From the NCBI GenBank assembly GCA_046049675.1, contig JBJORA010000002.1:1-22477 (forward strand): a stretch of DNA of 22,477 nucleotides. The letters are read 5' to 3'. Source of the DNA: CAIXQW01 sp046049675 (GTDB lineage Bacteria > Bacteroidota > Bacteroidia > Chitinophagales > Chitinophagaceae). The notes under the pieces are model-generated. The model was not told where the DNA came from. It did not search any database and was given only the letters and a program-made list of their open reading frames with translations. Below, piece by piece: positions 16,637 through 22,477 of the stretch (within the stretch, counting starts at the first letter, position 1; the number at the start of each line of letters is the position of its first letter). A program made the position numbers and the translations under genes.

Positions 16637-17335
16637 ATGAAATATCTATTTCTATTCTGCTGCTTTTTCTCGTGGAACTGCCATGCGCAAAACTTTGCCA
16701 TAGATAGCATTGGCTGTGATGTTAAGCATTACTTTATGTACGAACGGCCGCTCGCACTTATGGCACACGATACAGCATTAAACGATATTTTTGTCAAGTC
16801 CTTAGCAGTTACGCTTGTTCAAAGAAAGCATTTACGTTCAACTAAGCCTCACTCACGTAAATATTTCTTTGACGATCATTTTACCATGCTTACCAAGGAC
16901 GGCCAACAAGAACTTTTGCTGTTCCAATCAAATGGCAGCGATAGCACTTACTACTGCTTCGTGCGAAGCAATTTATCGAAGCATGGCAATGCTAGTTACA
17001 AATATGTACCAAATAAGCTGAAGCAAGGAGCACTTGTTTCCAATTTAGGCATTCAACTAGGCATACCCATTGCAAAATTCACCCAAATGATTGACACGCA
17101 GCATGCTAAAATATGCAAAGGAGATTCTGTACAAAGTTTCTATTTCTCATATGGTGATTCAGTAATTAGGGAGCGAGGACTTCCGAATTTCCCTCGCTAT
17201 GTTGCAGAATATCACTTTGTAAACGAAAGGCTAGTTGCCTTTGGCTTCGGTTTTCCCTTTATGCGCACAACGCCGTCTTTGGATTTTCGGAATAGACTGT
17301 ATTGGAATGCTAGAAAATTACTAATTTATAATTGA
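16637..17335 (+). CDS. Secreted protein of unknown function (array gene 9)
   Basis: With 232 residues this is the longest of the array. The signal peptide (MKYLFLFCCFFSWNCHAQ) is followed by 'NFAIDSIGCDVKHYFMYERP'. The C-terminal half contains 'GDSVIRERGLPNFPRYVAEY' and 'HFVNERLVAFGFGFPF'. The 'Y-x-x-VNE-x-x-V' pattern recurs in array gene 14, hinting at distant kinship. I recognise no family. It lies between two lipoprotein genes in a likely three-gene unit. Confidence 0.65.
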   Translation: MKYLFLFCCFFSWNCHAQNFAIDSIGCDVKHYFMYERPLALMAHDTALNDIFVKSLAVTLVQRKHLRSTKPHSRKYFFDDHFTMLTKDGQQELLLFQSNGSDSTYYCFVRSNLSKHGNASYKYVPNKLKQGALVSNLGIQLGIPIAKFTQMIDTQHAKICKGDSVQSFYFSYGDSVIRERGLPNFPRYVAEYHFVNERLVAFGFGFPFMRTTPSLDFRNRLYWNARKLLIYN

Positions 17336-17344
17336 ATTTGAACT

Positions 17345-17842
17345 ATGAACCAGTGTAGTACGACACACATTAAAATTATTGCACTTACGGTGGTATTTGC
17401 CTGCTCTTGCAATTCTGAATTTAGTACATACAATACATTTTTCAAAAACAACGAAAATTGCCTTGCCATGATTGCAACAGTGATTACTACACCGATTACG
17501 ACTGGTAAAACTAGTATTCCTATCGCAGGCATATTTACAAAGGAAGAACTATTGGAACTATATGCAGCAGATTCGAATACGTTTGCCTGCATACAATCTC
17601 TGCCAATAGAAAGGATCAATGTGCAAGCCATTCATTCAGCTGATGCTACTTATTTGTATACAAATGCTCAGTTTTACTTCTCACCCTATAAAGAGGGCAG
17701 CAAGCACATTTTCTTACCTCCCCTGCAGTTTGTGAGCAATAGGTCTATCGCAAGTTCTCAAAAACATAAATATTTTGAAACAATAAAGCTAAGCGAGTCA
17801 TTTCAATGGATTATCGAATATGGCATAAGTGGTATTAAGTAG
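17345..17842 (+). CDS. Small lipoprotein of unknown function (array gene 10)
   Basis: The protein has 165 residues. A hydrophobic signal with lipobox A19-C-S-C22 is followed by a mixed domain: 'LAMIATVITTPITTGKTSIP', 'FTKEELLELYAADSNTFACI' and a C-terminal 'FETIKLSESFQWIIEYGI'. I recognise no family. It starts 9 nt after the preceding stop and is the last gene before the strand switch to the ORF6N gene, with which it converges. Confidence 0.6.
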   Translation: MNQCSTTHIKIIALTVVFACSCNSEFSTYNTFFKNNENCLAMIATVITTPITTGKTSIPIAGIFTKEELLELYAADSNTFACIQSLPIERINVQAIHSADATYLYTNAQFYFSPYKEGSKHIFLPPLQFVSNRSIASSQKHKYFETIKLSESFQWIIEYGISGIK

Positions 17843-17889
17843 TATGGTAGTATAAGAAAAATCTCATCATAATTGCACACTACTACTGC

Positions 17890-17912
17890 TTGGACTCATT
17901 CGGAAAGTCCAA
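17890..17912. terminator. Weak hairpin between convergent genes
   Basis: TTGGACT and AGTCCAA form a perfect 7-bp stem with a 9-nt loop, 48 nt after the stop of array gene 10 and in the spacer to the convergent ORF6N gene. There is no U-tract on either side, so a terminator role is only possible. The rest of 17843-18019 shows nothing else. Confidence 0.25.
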
Positions 17913-18019
17913 TTACCACTCAAAACGTGCGAAGCCAAAGATGCTGAGACACACCCTGCAAATTTTGGTCAAGTAAAACACTTATTTTTTGTTGCGTTTC
18001 CGCCTTGGTGGGTGCTTAT

Positions 18020-18625
18020 TTATTTTCGTTTTACAGCTTTTGGTTTTACCGGTTTTGGTTTTACAGCTTTCATTTCAGGGTCCTTGTTTCTTGTGGCTTG
18101 GGTTCTAAAGCCTATGGGTGTGCGAGGTGGTGTAGGTTTGTATTGCTTTTCAATAATTTCATTTATTAGCGTAAACAGTGTTTCTATTTCATCGCCTTGA
18201 TTTTCAACTTTTCTGTCAATTTTCTCAAGCTTTAACAATACTTCTTTCAAACTCAAGTATTCTTTACGTAACTGGACAAATATTTCAATAATACGTAAGC
18301 TTACTTCAATTGCCTTCTTGCTTTTTAGCACATTAGCTAGCATTAATATGCCGTGTTCTGTAAATACGTATGGTAATGACCCACCAAGGCTTTGTTTAGA
18401 TACTATAAGTTTCCCGTTTACTAAATCTGGTATTTCGTCGTCAGTAAGTCTAAACATAAAGCTTTCAGGAAATCGCTCAATATTTCGCTTTACTGCTTCA
18501 TTTAGCCTTCCTGTTGGCACCCCATAAATTGCTGCCAAATCTCTATCTAGCATAATTTTATGGCCACGTAATTCAAATATTTTGTGCAGTATTTTTTGGT
18601 CTGTTATGCGAACACTTTTTGGCAT
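18020..18625 (-). CDS. ORF6N domain-containing protein
   Basis: The protein has 201 residues. Residues ~5-90 are a clear ORF6N domain: 'ILHKIFELRGHKIMLDRDLA', 'IYGVPTGRLNEAVKRNIERF' and 'FPESFMFRLTDDEI'. The associated 'LPYVFTEHGILMLANVLKSK' follows. This domain is known from phage antirepressor-like and KilA-N-type proteins and is thought to bind DNA. A coiled coil follows (about 115-150), then a Pro/Lys-rich basic tail with short VKPK repeats that may add nucleic-acid affinity. It is cytoplasmic, the only minus-strand and only clearly recognisable gene within the array, and has a palindrome over its promoter. It may be a phage or mobile-element remnant or a local regulator; which one cannot be told. 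Confidence 0.88.
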   Translation of the reverse strand: MPKSVRITDQKILHKIFELRGHKIMLDRDLAAIYGVPTGRLNEAVKRNIERFPESFMFRLTDDEIPDLVNGKLIVSKQSLGGSLPYVFTEHGILMLANVLKSKKAIEVSLRIIEIFVQLRKEYLSLKEVLLKLEKIDRKVENQGDEIETLFTLINEIIEKQYKPTPPRTPIGFRTQATRNKDPEMKAVKPKPVKPKAVKRK

Positions 18626-18642
18626 TGCCTATACTGTTTTAG

Positions 18643-18650
18643 CAAATATA
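18643..18650 (-). promoter_or_regulatory. -7 box of the ORF6N gene
   Basis: On the minus strand this reads TATATTTG, an exact TAnnTTTG match, 17 nt before the ATG. A TTTG 22 nt further upstream, at the centre of the adjacent palindrome, could serve as the -33 element. Confidence 0.5.
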
Positions 18651-18658
18651 ATAGTATC

Positions 18659-18693
18659 AAACTAAGGTATCGCAAATTGCGATACCTTAGTTT
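18659..18693. promoter_or_regulatory. Perfect 17-bp inverted repeat at the ORF6N promoter
   Basis: Left arm AAACTAAGGTATCGCAA, one central base at 18676, then its exact reverse complement. It overlaps the likely -33 region of the ORF6N gene. Symmetry, position and the DNA-binding domain encoded next to it suggest an operator, possibly autoregulatory (inference). As RNA it would also be a long hairpin, but neither neighbouring gene ends here and there is no U-tract. Confidence 0.55.
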
Positions 18694-18769
18694 CAAATCC
18701 ATCAGCGAATCTGCAATGGACGCAGTAGAAACTGCTCCATTAATGCTAAATTTCCCGTAAAGCCTGCAG

Positions 18770-18869
18770 CAAAACCCAATCTACTCCTTAAATTTACAAT
18801 ACAAACTCCACGCCACCCAACACCGCCATGCGCGTCACTGACAACATCATAAAAAACAAAGCTGAGGGC
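18770..18869 (+). repeat. Repeat A, copy 1 (promoter plus leader ORF)
   Basis: The block begins CAAAACCCAATCTACTCC, contains TAAATTTA as -7-like box (18789-18796), and ends in a short ORF beginning Met-Arg. Copies 2 and 3 follow at 19661 and 21716. Weaker similarity to copy 2 extends back to about 18715 at the same offset. Confidence 0.65.
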
Positions 18870-18914
18870 GCGATGTATGCATTATTGCGAGTGAACTATT
18901 TAAACATTTTTTAA
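18828..18914 (+). other. Possible 28-codon leader ORF in repeat A copy 1
   Basis: The ORF begins MRVTDNIIKNKAEGAMYALL and stops ten bases before the start of the next gene. The stretch x-D-x-I-I-x-(N/D)-x-A-(D/E)-G is shared with the ORFs in copies 2 and 3 even though the surrounding bases differ. This may mean the ORF was once a real gene start. Confidence 0.3.
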
Positions 18915-18924
18915 ACTTAATATT

Positions 18925-19527
18925 ATGCGAGTGGTAAAAATTGTAAGTTTTGTAATTATTCTATTTTGTACGGCACAACAATCTAGATCACAAAATGTAC
19001 AATGTGATTTCTATCTAGACACATTAGAATCGGATGTGATTGACTATCTATTAGTGGATTCTTCACTTTTGGTTGGACAAAATTTCGTTTTGCTCTTAGA
19101 AATCCTCAATGGCAATAAACGATATTACAAATTTGAAGATTCTAGCGATTATCTAATTGCTACCAAGCAAAGTTTGTTTACTAGTAATAAGACTGTACTC
19201 AGGGCAAATCTTACGGCAATTCAGCATACTAGTGGAAAGCTGTATTTTGCAGATTCACGGCCTTTGTCGCATCATTTCAGCATGCTCGTTGTGAAGAAAG
19301 ATGGCAATTATTTTGAAATAATTCCGTACGGATCAAACTTAAATTCAATTTTAAACTGTGTACAGGTTGCAGACAGTACACTTTTTATTTTAGTGCAAGA
19401 TATACTTAAGCTAAAAATTACCCTTGACAAGCAATTTCCTGAACCAATACCAATCTACAGCAAAAAGCCAAAATTATTTGCTAGCATGAAGCGGAAAAAT
19501 AACAAGCCCCAAGCACCTGCTAAGTAA
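18925..19527 (+). CDS. Secreted protein of unknown function (array gene 11)
   Basis: The protein has 200 residues with a signal peptide (MRVVKIVSFVIILFCTAQQS, cut near RSQ). The mature part is strand-rich with many Leu, Val and Asp/Ser: 'DVIDYLLVDSSLLVGQNFVL', 'HHFSMLVVKKDGNYFEIIPY' and 'DSTLFILVQDILKLKITLD'. It ends in a basic, Pro-rich tail (KRKNNKPQAPAK). I recognise no family. It is first to the right of the ORF6N gene and lies directly after repeat A copy 1. Confidence 0.65.
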   Translation: MRVVKIVSFVIILFCTAQQSRSQNVQCDFYLDTLESDVIDYLLVDSSLLVGQNFVLLLEILNGNKRYYKFEDSSDYLIATKQSLFTSNKTVLRANLTAIQHTSGKLYFADSRPLSHHFSMLVVKKDGNYFEIIPYGSNLNSILNCVQVADSTLFILVQDILKLKITLDKQFPEPIPIYSKKPKLFASMKRKNNKPQAPAK

Positions 19528-19660
19528 AAAACGCTCACTAATCCACAATCTCGTCCATCTAGAAAAATACAAATCAAAATGTGAGAATTATACTACCAAA
19601 ACGTCTCCCAAATGGTCACTGCGTAATGTGCACCATAAATACTAAATTGCTTGCAACACC

Positions 19661-19768
19661 CACCTCAAAACCCAATCTTCTCCTTACATTTACAATACAA
19701 AATCCACCGTAAGCAAAACTGCCATGTGCCACGACAAAGACATCATAAGTAACGCAGCAGATGGCCCA
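19661..19768 (+). repeat. Repeat A, copy 2
   Basis: The first 46 bases are identical to copy 3 at 21716. They include TACATTTA (19685-19692) as likely -7 box. The copy continues into a 19-codon ORF. The 330-nt gap 19528-19857 contains this copy, the second promoter box at 19788 and the hairpin at 19812-19840, and no other gene. Confidence 0.75.
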
Positions 19769-19783
19769 TTGCATGTCAAATAA
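19724..19783 (+). other. Possible 19-codon leader ORF in repeat A copy 2
   Basis: ORF MCHDKDIISNAADGPLHVK. It ends 5 bases before the second promoter box and 74 bases before the next gene, so direct coupling to it is unlikely. It shares the D-I-I-x-N-x-A-D-G pattern with the other repeat A ORFs. Confidence 0.25.
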
Positions 19784-19787
19784 TTAT

Positions 19788-19795
19788 TACCTTTA
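19788..19795 (+). promoter_or_regulatory. Probable -7 box of array genes 12-13
   Basis: TACCTTTA, as at 14388, 16060 and 20995. Initiation a few bases downstream would give a leader of about 55 nt containing the hairpin at 19812-19840. Confidence 0.4.
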
Positions 19796-19811
19796 CTATG
19801 CAATTAGGAAT

Positions 19812-19840
19812 CCTCAGCGTCCCTGACAGAGACGCCGAGG
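19812..19840 (+). promoter_or_regulatory. Hairpin in the 5' leader of array gene 12
   Basis: CCTCAGCGTC and GACGCCGAGG form a 10-bp GC-rich stem with one mismatch and a 9-nt loop. No U-tract follows, and the coding start is 18 nt downstream. Its left arm belongs to a TCCTCAGCG motif that recurs at 21672 and 22321, and on the other strand near 20940. Confidence 0.45.
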
Positions 19841-19857
19841 GAGACACATACACTACA

Positions 19858-20352
19858 ATGAGTACTTACCACATACTACCAAAATTAGCAGTACTTACAA
19901 TTTTGGCAATAAGCTCATGCCAAAACGAAAGATATTCCGAAGTTTCATTGAAGTTTTATGGTAGTGTTGATGGCAAAAGATCTAGGCAGATCATGCACGT
20001 TCCAGCGGTGAATGTCACCGTAATCGACTGGCAAGAACAAAGTTTTCATATTTCAAGTGCAGCTGTATCAGATAGTATTACTAAGTATTTTATGTACAAC
20101 CCAGCTACAAACGCACATATTGATGTTTTAGTCAATAATTGCTTAAGCCATCAGGTTTCAATTGTTCCTCCAGCTTGTGCAAGTGTATACAAAAGTACCT
20201 TGCCTATGCTGCTTATAAGGAAAACAGACAGCAAACCATTCGATACACTTAACTTTATAGTTAAGCATAACAATATCGACTCAAATATTATCACTACGAT
20301 TTCACGTAATGCCAAGCAGATCCCAAATAAAAGTGCCCCCTCAAAACTTTAG
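19858..20352 (+). CDS. Small lipoprotein of unknown function (array gene 12)
   Basis: The protein has 164 residues from the ATG at 19858, which places a normal signal (PKLAVLTILAISSC) with lipobox I18-S-S-C21. The in-frame ATG at 19798 would translate through the leader hairpin and is rejected. The mature part is strand-rich: 'RYSEVSLKFYGSVDGKRSRQ', 'VNVTVIDWQEQSFHISSAAV', 'LPMLLIRKTDSKPFDTLNFI'. I recognise no family. The next gene overlaps its end by 44 nt. Confidence 0.6.
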   Translation: MSTYHILPKLAVLTILAISSCQNERYSEVSLKFYGSVDGKRSRQIMHVPAVNVTVIDWQEQSFHISSAAVSDSITKYFMYNPATNAHIDVLVNNCLSHQVSIVPPACASVYKSTLPMLLIRKTDSKPFDTLNFIVKHNNIDSNIITTISRNAKQIPNKSAPSKL

Positions 20353-20860
20353 CAGGCGACGACAGACAGCCCAGTCTTGGAACTATGCATCTATAATTCC
20401 AACACAGTCTAAGTTATTAGTTGCTTGTATCGCTTGTGTATTCATCGTTGCAAATTGTGGGACGAAACCTGAAAGTGGACGAGAGGCAATGGCAAAATCC
20501 GAAATTGCAAGTAGGGTAGTTCAACAAGGAAGGAATAGCTCTTCAGCTATTGGTGTGGTATGTGACACTTTTCAATACGGCACTTGCTCAGGTTCTAGGT
20601 GTTTTGAACAGCGTGATGGCCATCTATCGCCCAGAACAACCCTAGAGTTGAGATGTGACGTAACAGTTTTTAATGTTGTTGTAGAAAACGCTTACGTGTC
20701 ACGTTATCATTTCCCAATTTTGTACACTTGGCAGCAAGGTGGTAAAAACCTACAAATTTGCAGGGGAACTATCGCAGCATGGGATACAATCAACATGCTA
20801 GAAAAAATGAAGAATCATGAGTTACATCGTTACATAAAGTTAGACTCTGCAAAACACTAA
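20309..20860 (+). CDS. Putative lipoprotein with long N-terminal extension (array gene 13)
   Basis: The protein has 183 residues. The only in-frame Met before the signal is residue 1. This gives a 34-residue polar, basic head before the hydrophobic core (KLLVACIACVFIVANC) and lipobox V47-A-N-C50. Such a long n-region is unusual, so the true start may be a non-ATG codon, or the 5' end may have been disturbed. Five more Cys follow (VCDTFQYGTCSGSRCF, LRCD, ICRG). I recognise no family. It overlaps the preceding gene by 44 nt in another frame. Confidence 0.55.
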   Translation: MPSRSQIKVPPQNFSRRRQTAQSWNYASIIPTQSKLLVACIACVFIVANCGTKPESGREAMAKSEIASRVVQQGRNSSSAIGVVCDTFQYGTCSGSRCFEQRDGHLSPRTTLELRCDVTVFNVVVENAYVSRYHFPILYTWQQGGKNLQICRGTIAAWDTINMLEKMKNHELHRYIKLDSAKH

Positions 20861-20905
20861 ACAAATTGTGGTAAACAAAATTTTATCGCCTTATTGATTA
20901 GCTAA

Positions 20906-20944
20906 TCCTCGCAACCTCTGCGTTTGCTGCACGGGCGCTGAGGA
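20906..20944. repeat. Imperfect inverted repeat with TCCTC/GAGGA ends
   Basis: TCCTC at 20906-20910 mirrors GAGGA at 20940-20944; the interior is CG-rich and contains ACCTCTGCG. On the minus strand the right arm reads TCCTCAGCGCCC, the motif seen at 19811 and 22321. It looks like a small REP- or MITE-like element (inference). Confidence 0.35.
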
Positions 20945-20994
20945 AACCAGATACATACAACAGTGCCATACGATAAACGTAAGCAAAATTCCAT

Positions 20995-21002
20995 TACCTT
21001 TA
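20995..21002 (+). promoter_or_regulatory. Probable -7 box upstream of array gene 14
   Basis: TACCTTTA, 112 nt before the ATG at 21114. A 23-codon ORF lies in the leader. Confidence 0.4.
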
Positions 21003-21021
21003 TACTAACAAATAAAGCACT

Positions 21022-21093
21022 ATGCGAAACAGCCACGCAAGACGATATGTCTTACAGTACAATGCATATATAGCAGCGGCTGTAATGTATTAG
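21022..21093 (+). other. Possible 23-codon leader ORF of array gene 14
   Basis: ORF MRNSHARRYVLQYNAYIAAA, then VMY and stop, 20 bases before the gene. Its start context GCACTATGCGA also occurs in the leader of array gene 2 (near 12323). There is no independent sign of translation. Confidence 0.2.
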
Positions 21094-21113
21094 ATTCCAG
21101 AAAAAGAACAGAA

Positions 21114-21656
21114 ATGAGTTTGCGAATACTACAAATAGTACTATGCACTATTTTGGGTTATCACGTTAATGCCCAAGATAATACACTGTGTAAACAATTT
21201 CTAGACACTTACACAATCACATGCGATAAAAAAACAACTGTAGCTTGGTTTTCTCAAAGCTTACGTTGTGCAGACCTTAATTATGTACTTTACAATTGCG
21301 ACTCACTTAGGCAAGGCAAGTTTATGATTAATGAAGATGCTAATTTTGCAGGCTGTACTGTAAAATTAGACAGCATAATTTGGCTTTTTTACTATGTAGA
21401 TAAATACAAATTTGACACAGCCAGATTAACAACTGCCCAGCCTTACTCAAGTCGTAAAAAAAAGAATACTTTCTTCTATTATCATTCTAGGTGTATGGTG
21501 GACAATGTTAAATTTGCAGCGAGATATACTGTTGTCAATGAACACATTGTATCTATGATAATCTATAAGGCTACCCCAACTAAATCGGAATCTTTGGAAG
21601 AAATAGGAACCATCAAAATTAATAAGCTGAATAGCAGCCTTGCACAACAGCGATAG
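21114..21656 (+). CDS. Secreted protein of unknown function (array gene 14)
   Basis: The protein has 180 residues with a signal peptide (MSLRILQIVLCTILGYHVNA). The mature part holds six Cys. It contains 'WFSQSLRCADLNYVLYNCDS', 'KLDSIIWLFYYVDKYKF', and 'FAARYTVVNEHIVSMIIYKA', which recalls the C-terminal part of array gene 9. The last seven residues and the stop are encoded by repeat B copy 1. I recognise no family. Confidence 0.65.
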   Translation: MSLRILQIVLCTILGYHVNAQDNTLCKQFLDTYTITCDKKTTVAWFSQSLRCADLNYVLYNCDSLRQGKFMINEDANFAGCTVKLDSIIWLFYYVDKYKFDTARLTTAQPYSSRKKKNTFFYYHSRCMVDNVKFAARYTVVNEHIVSMIIYKATPTKSESLEEIGTIKINKLNSSLAQQR

Positions 21657-21706
21657 AAAATGCGATGCGAAATCCTCAGCAGCAATAAACGAGACCCAGA
21701 GCTAAG
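21635..21706 (+). repeat. Repeat B, copy 1
   Basis: 72 bases that align without gaps to 22283-22354. My count by eye is 60 identical positions. It begins inside the last codons of array gene 14, contains AAATCCTCAGC, and ends GAGCTAAG. Confidence 0.75.
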
Positions 21707-21715
21707 GTAAACACT

Positions 21716-21821
21716 CACCTCAAAACCCAATCTTCTCCTTACATTTACAATACAAAATCCAGCACACTCAACACTGTAATGCGCTTCTACAACGACATCA
21801 TAAAAGACACTGCTGATGGCC
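21716..21821 (+). repeat. Repeat A, copy 3
   Basis: The first 46 bases are identical to copy 2. It carries TACATTTA (21740-21747) as likely -7 box and an ATG at 21779 that opens MRFYNDIIKDTADG. Here the leader frame runs without a stop into the next gene. Confidence 0.75.
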
Positions 21822-21898
21822 ACTGTATATTGATTTCTAAGCCAGTGCCTACATTGAATATAAACCAACAATTATTATGCACTTTAAGAAATTTGAGG

Positions 21899-22336
21899 AT
21901 GGCGATAATATGCCTAGTGCTACTGTATTTGCCAGTGAGCGCCTACGCGAAGGTTTCAGGTTGCTCATATCCCAACAAAACTTCCGACTCTTGCTTAAAG
22001 TATACTGTTAAAGCCTGCATTTGCGACAGCCACAATGCAATTTGTGTATTAGTTCTACAACGTAAAAAGAAAAGATATACTGTTGTTCTAGATTCACTTA
22101 ACATTGGATGCTTGGAAAGTATTAGTAAGCAATTTAGTAGTAGAAATAGGGTGTGGGTAAGACTTAAGAGGAAAGAACGATTTCGTATACATGGTATTTA
22201 TTTTACTACGATGATATTTACAGATCATAATTCGAGAAGCATCCTTGTTGCACGTCCATTTTACACAATAGATATTGGCAAGCAGCCGTGCACAACAGAG
22301 ACAGAAAATACGATTCGAAATCCTCAGCGGCCCTAG
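21899..22336 (+). CDS. Secreted protein of unknown function (array gene 15)
   Basis: The protein has 145 residues from the ATG at 21899, which begins a normal signal peptide (MAIICLVLLYLPVSAYA). The frame is open back to the repeat A leader ATG at 21779; that would add 40 polar residues and is probably fortuitous. The mature part has seven Cys (GCSYPNKTSDSCLKYTVKAC, IC, IC, GC, PC). It also has a strand-rich basic core (VLQRKKKRYTVVLDSLNIGC, RVWVRLKRKERFRIHGIYF) that could be a small barrel fold (inference). The C-terminus from QPC onward is encoded by repeat B copy 2. I recognise no family. Confidence 0.6.
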   Translation: MAIICLVLLYLPVSAYAKVSGCSYPNKTSDSCLKYTVKACICDSHNAICVLVLQRKKKRYTVVLDSLNIGCLESISKQFSSRNRVWVRLKRKERFRIHGIYFTTMIFTDHNSRSILVARPFYTIDIGKQPCTTETENTIRNPQRP

Positions 22337-22354
22337 GCGAGACCATGAGCTAAG
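22283..22354 (+). repeat. Repeat B, copy 2
   Basis: Gapless counterpart of 21635-21706. It is read here in the reading frame offset by one from copy 1, and contains TCCTCAGCGGCCC. Confidence 0.75.
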
Positions 22355-22386
22355 ATATTGCACTAATCTTGCGTTGCGAATATCTT
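22352..22386 (+). terminator. Possible hairpin after the last gene
   Basis: AAGATATT and AATATCTT form an 8-bp AT-rich stem with a 19-nt loop that contains a second ATCTTGCG stretch, 15 nt after the stop. No U-tract follows, so terminator function is uncertain. The remaining bases to 22477 show no gene. Confidence 0.25.
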
Positions 22387-22477
22387 GCAGATAATAAGCG
22401 AAAGGTCTCTTTTAATTTATACATCTGTTTAAGTTTATTTGCCATAGACCGAAGTCTAGTCAAAAAAACTCAATCAA

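Noticed and set aside
17843..18758. Insertion sequence or prophage around the ORF6N gene
   Set aside because: No transposase, integrase or structural phage gene and no terminal repeats; the 17-bp palindrome sits at the promoter and does not bracket the gene.
19798..19857. ATG at 19798 as start of array gene 12
   Set aside because: It would translate through a GC-rich hairpin and add 20 residues ahead of a normal lipoprotein signal; the ATG at 19858 fits better.
18770..21821. CRISPR array
   Set aside because: The three repeat A copies are about 0.9 and 2 kb apart with genes between them, not short repeats with uniform spacers.
22305..22325. tRNA T-loop-like sequence GATTCGAAATC
   Set aside because: No acceptor, D or anticodon arms can be folded around it, and it is part of repeat B, whose other copy reads GATGCGAAATC.
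11548..22336. Integron-like gene-cassette array
   Set aside because: Small same-strand genes with flanking repeats suggest it, but there is no integrase gene, the repeats are not after every gene, and no pair of attC-like core sites is seen. Many genes also have their own promoter, unlike cassettes.

Overview
The window looks like chromosomal DNA of a Bacteroidota bacterium, probably close to Chitinophagaceae. Five things point that way: a DUF4153 membrane protein beside a secreted protein of the family databases often call 'asparagine synthetase B'; the order etfB, etfA, DUF151-UVR nuclease; an ORF6N-domain gene; recurrent TAnnTTTG-like -7 promoter boxes; and almost no Shine-Dalgarno sequences. 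No RNA gene, CRISPR array or transposase was found.

Positions 1-10,700 are an ordinary core region. A minus-strand pair (DUF4153 protein, then the secreted protein) is divergent from a TlpA-like thioredoxin. Converging on the thioredoxin are tilS and a small TPR protein, which overlap by 11 nt. Divergent from these is an etfB-etfA-bifunctional nuclease operon. Converging on that operon is a tight three-gene unit: a CNT nucleoside transporter, a DUF6165 protein and a family 9 glycosyltransferase (gaps of 5 and 6 nt, TTG start on the last).

From about 10,800 to the right end the character changes. One minus-strand secreted protein is followed by fifteen small plus-strand genes (136-232 codons). 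Nearly all carry a signal peptide or a lipoprotein lipobox. I recognise none of these families. They fall into about ten transcription units, many with their own -7 box. Only an ORF6N-domain gene, on the minus strand with a perfect 17-bp inverted repeat over its promoter, interrupts them.

The intergenic DNA of this array is repetitive. A promoter-plus-leader-ORF block occurs three times (repeat A; 46 bp are identical between two copies). A 72-bp block lies at the 3' ends of the last two genes and is read in different frames (repeat B). A TCCTCAGCG-type motif recurs, once as a strong hairpin. Short leader ORFs precede several genes. My reading, an inference, is a fast-changing island of small envelope or exported proteins whose genes were exchanged under duplicated promoter segments. 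The function of the proteins is unknown.
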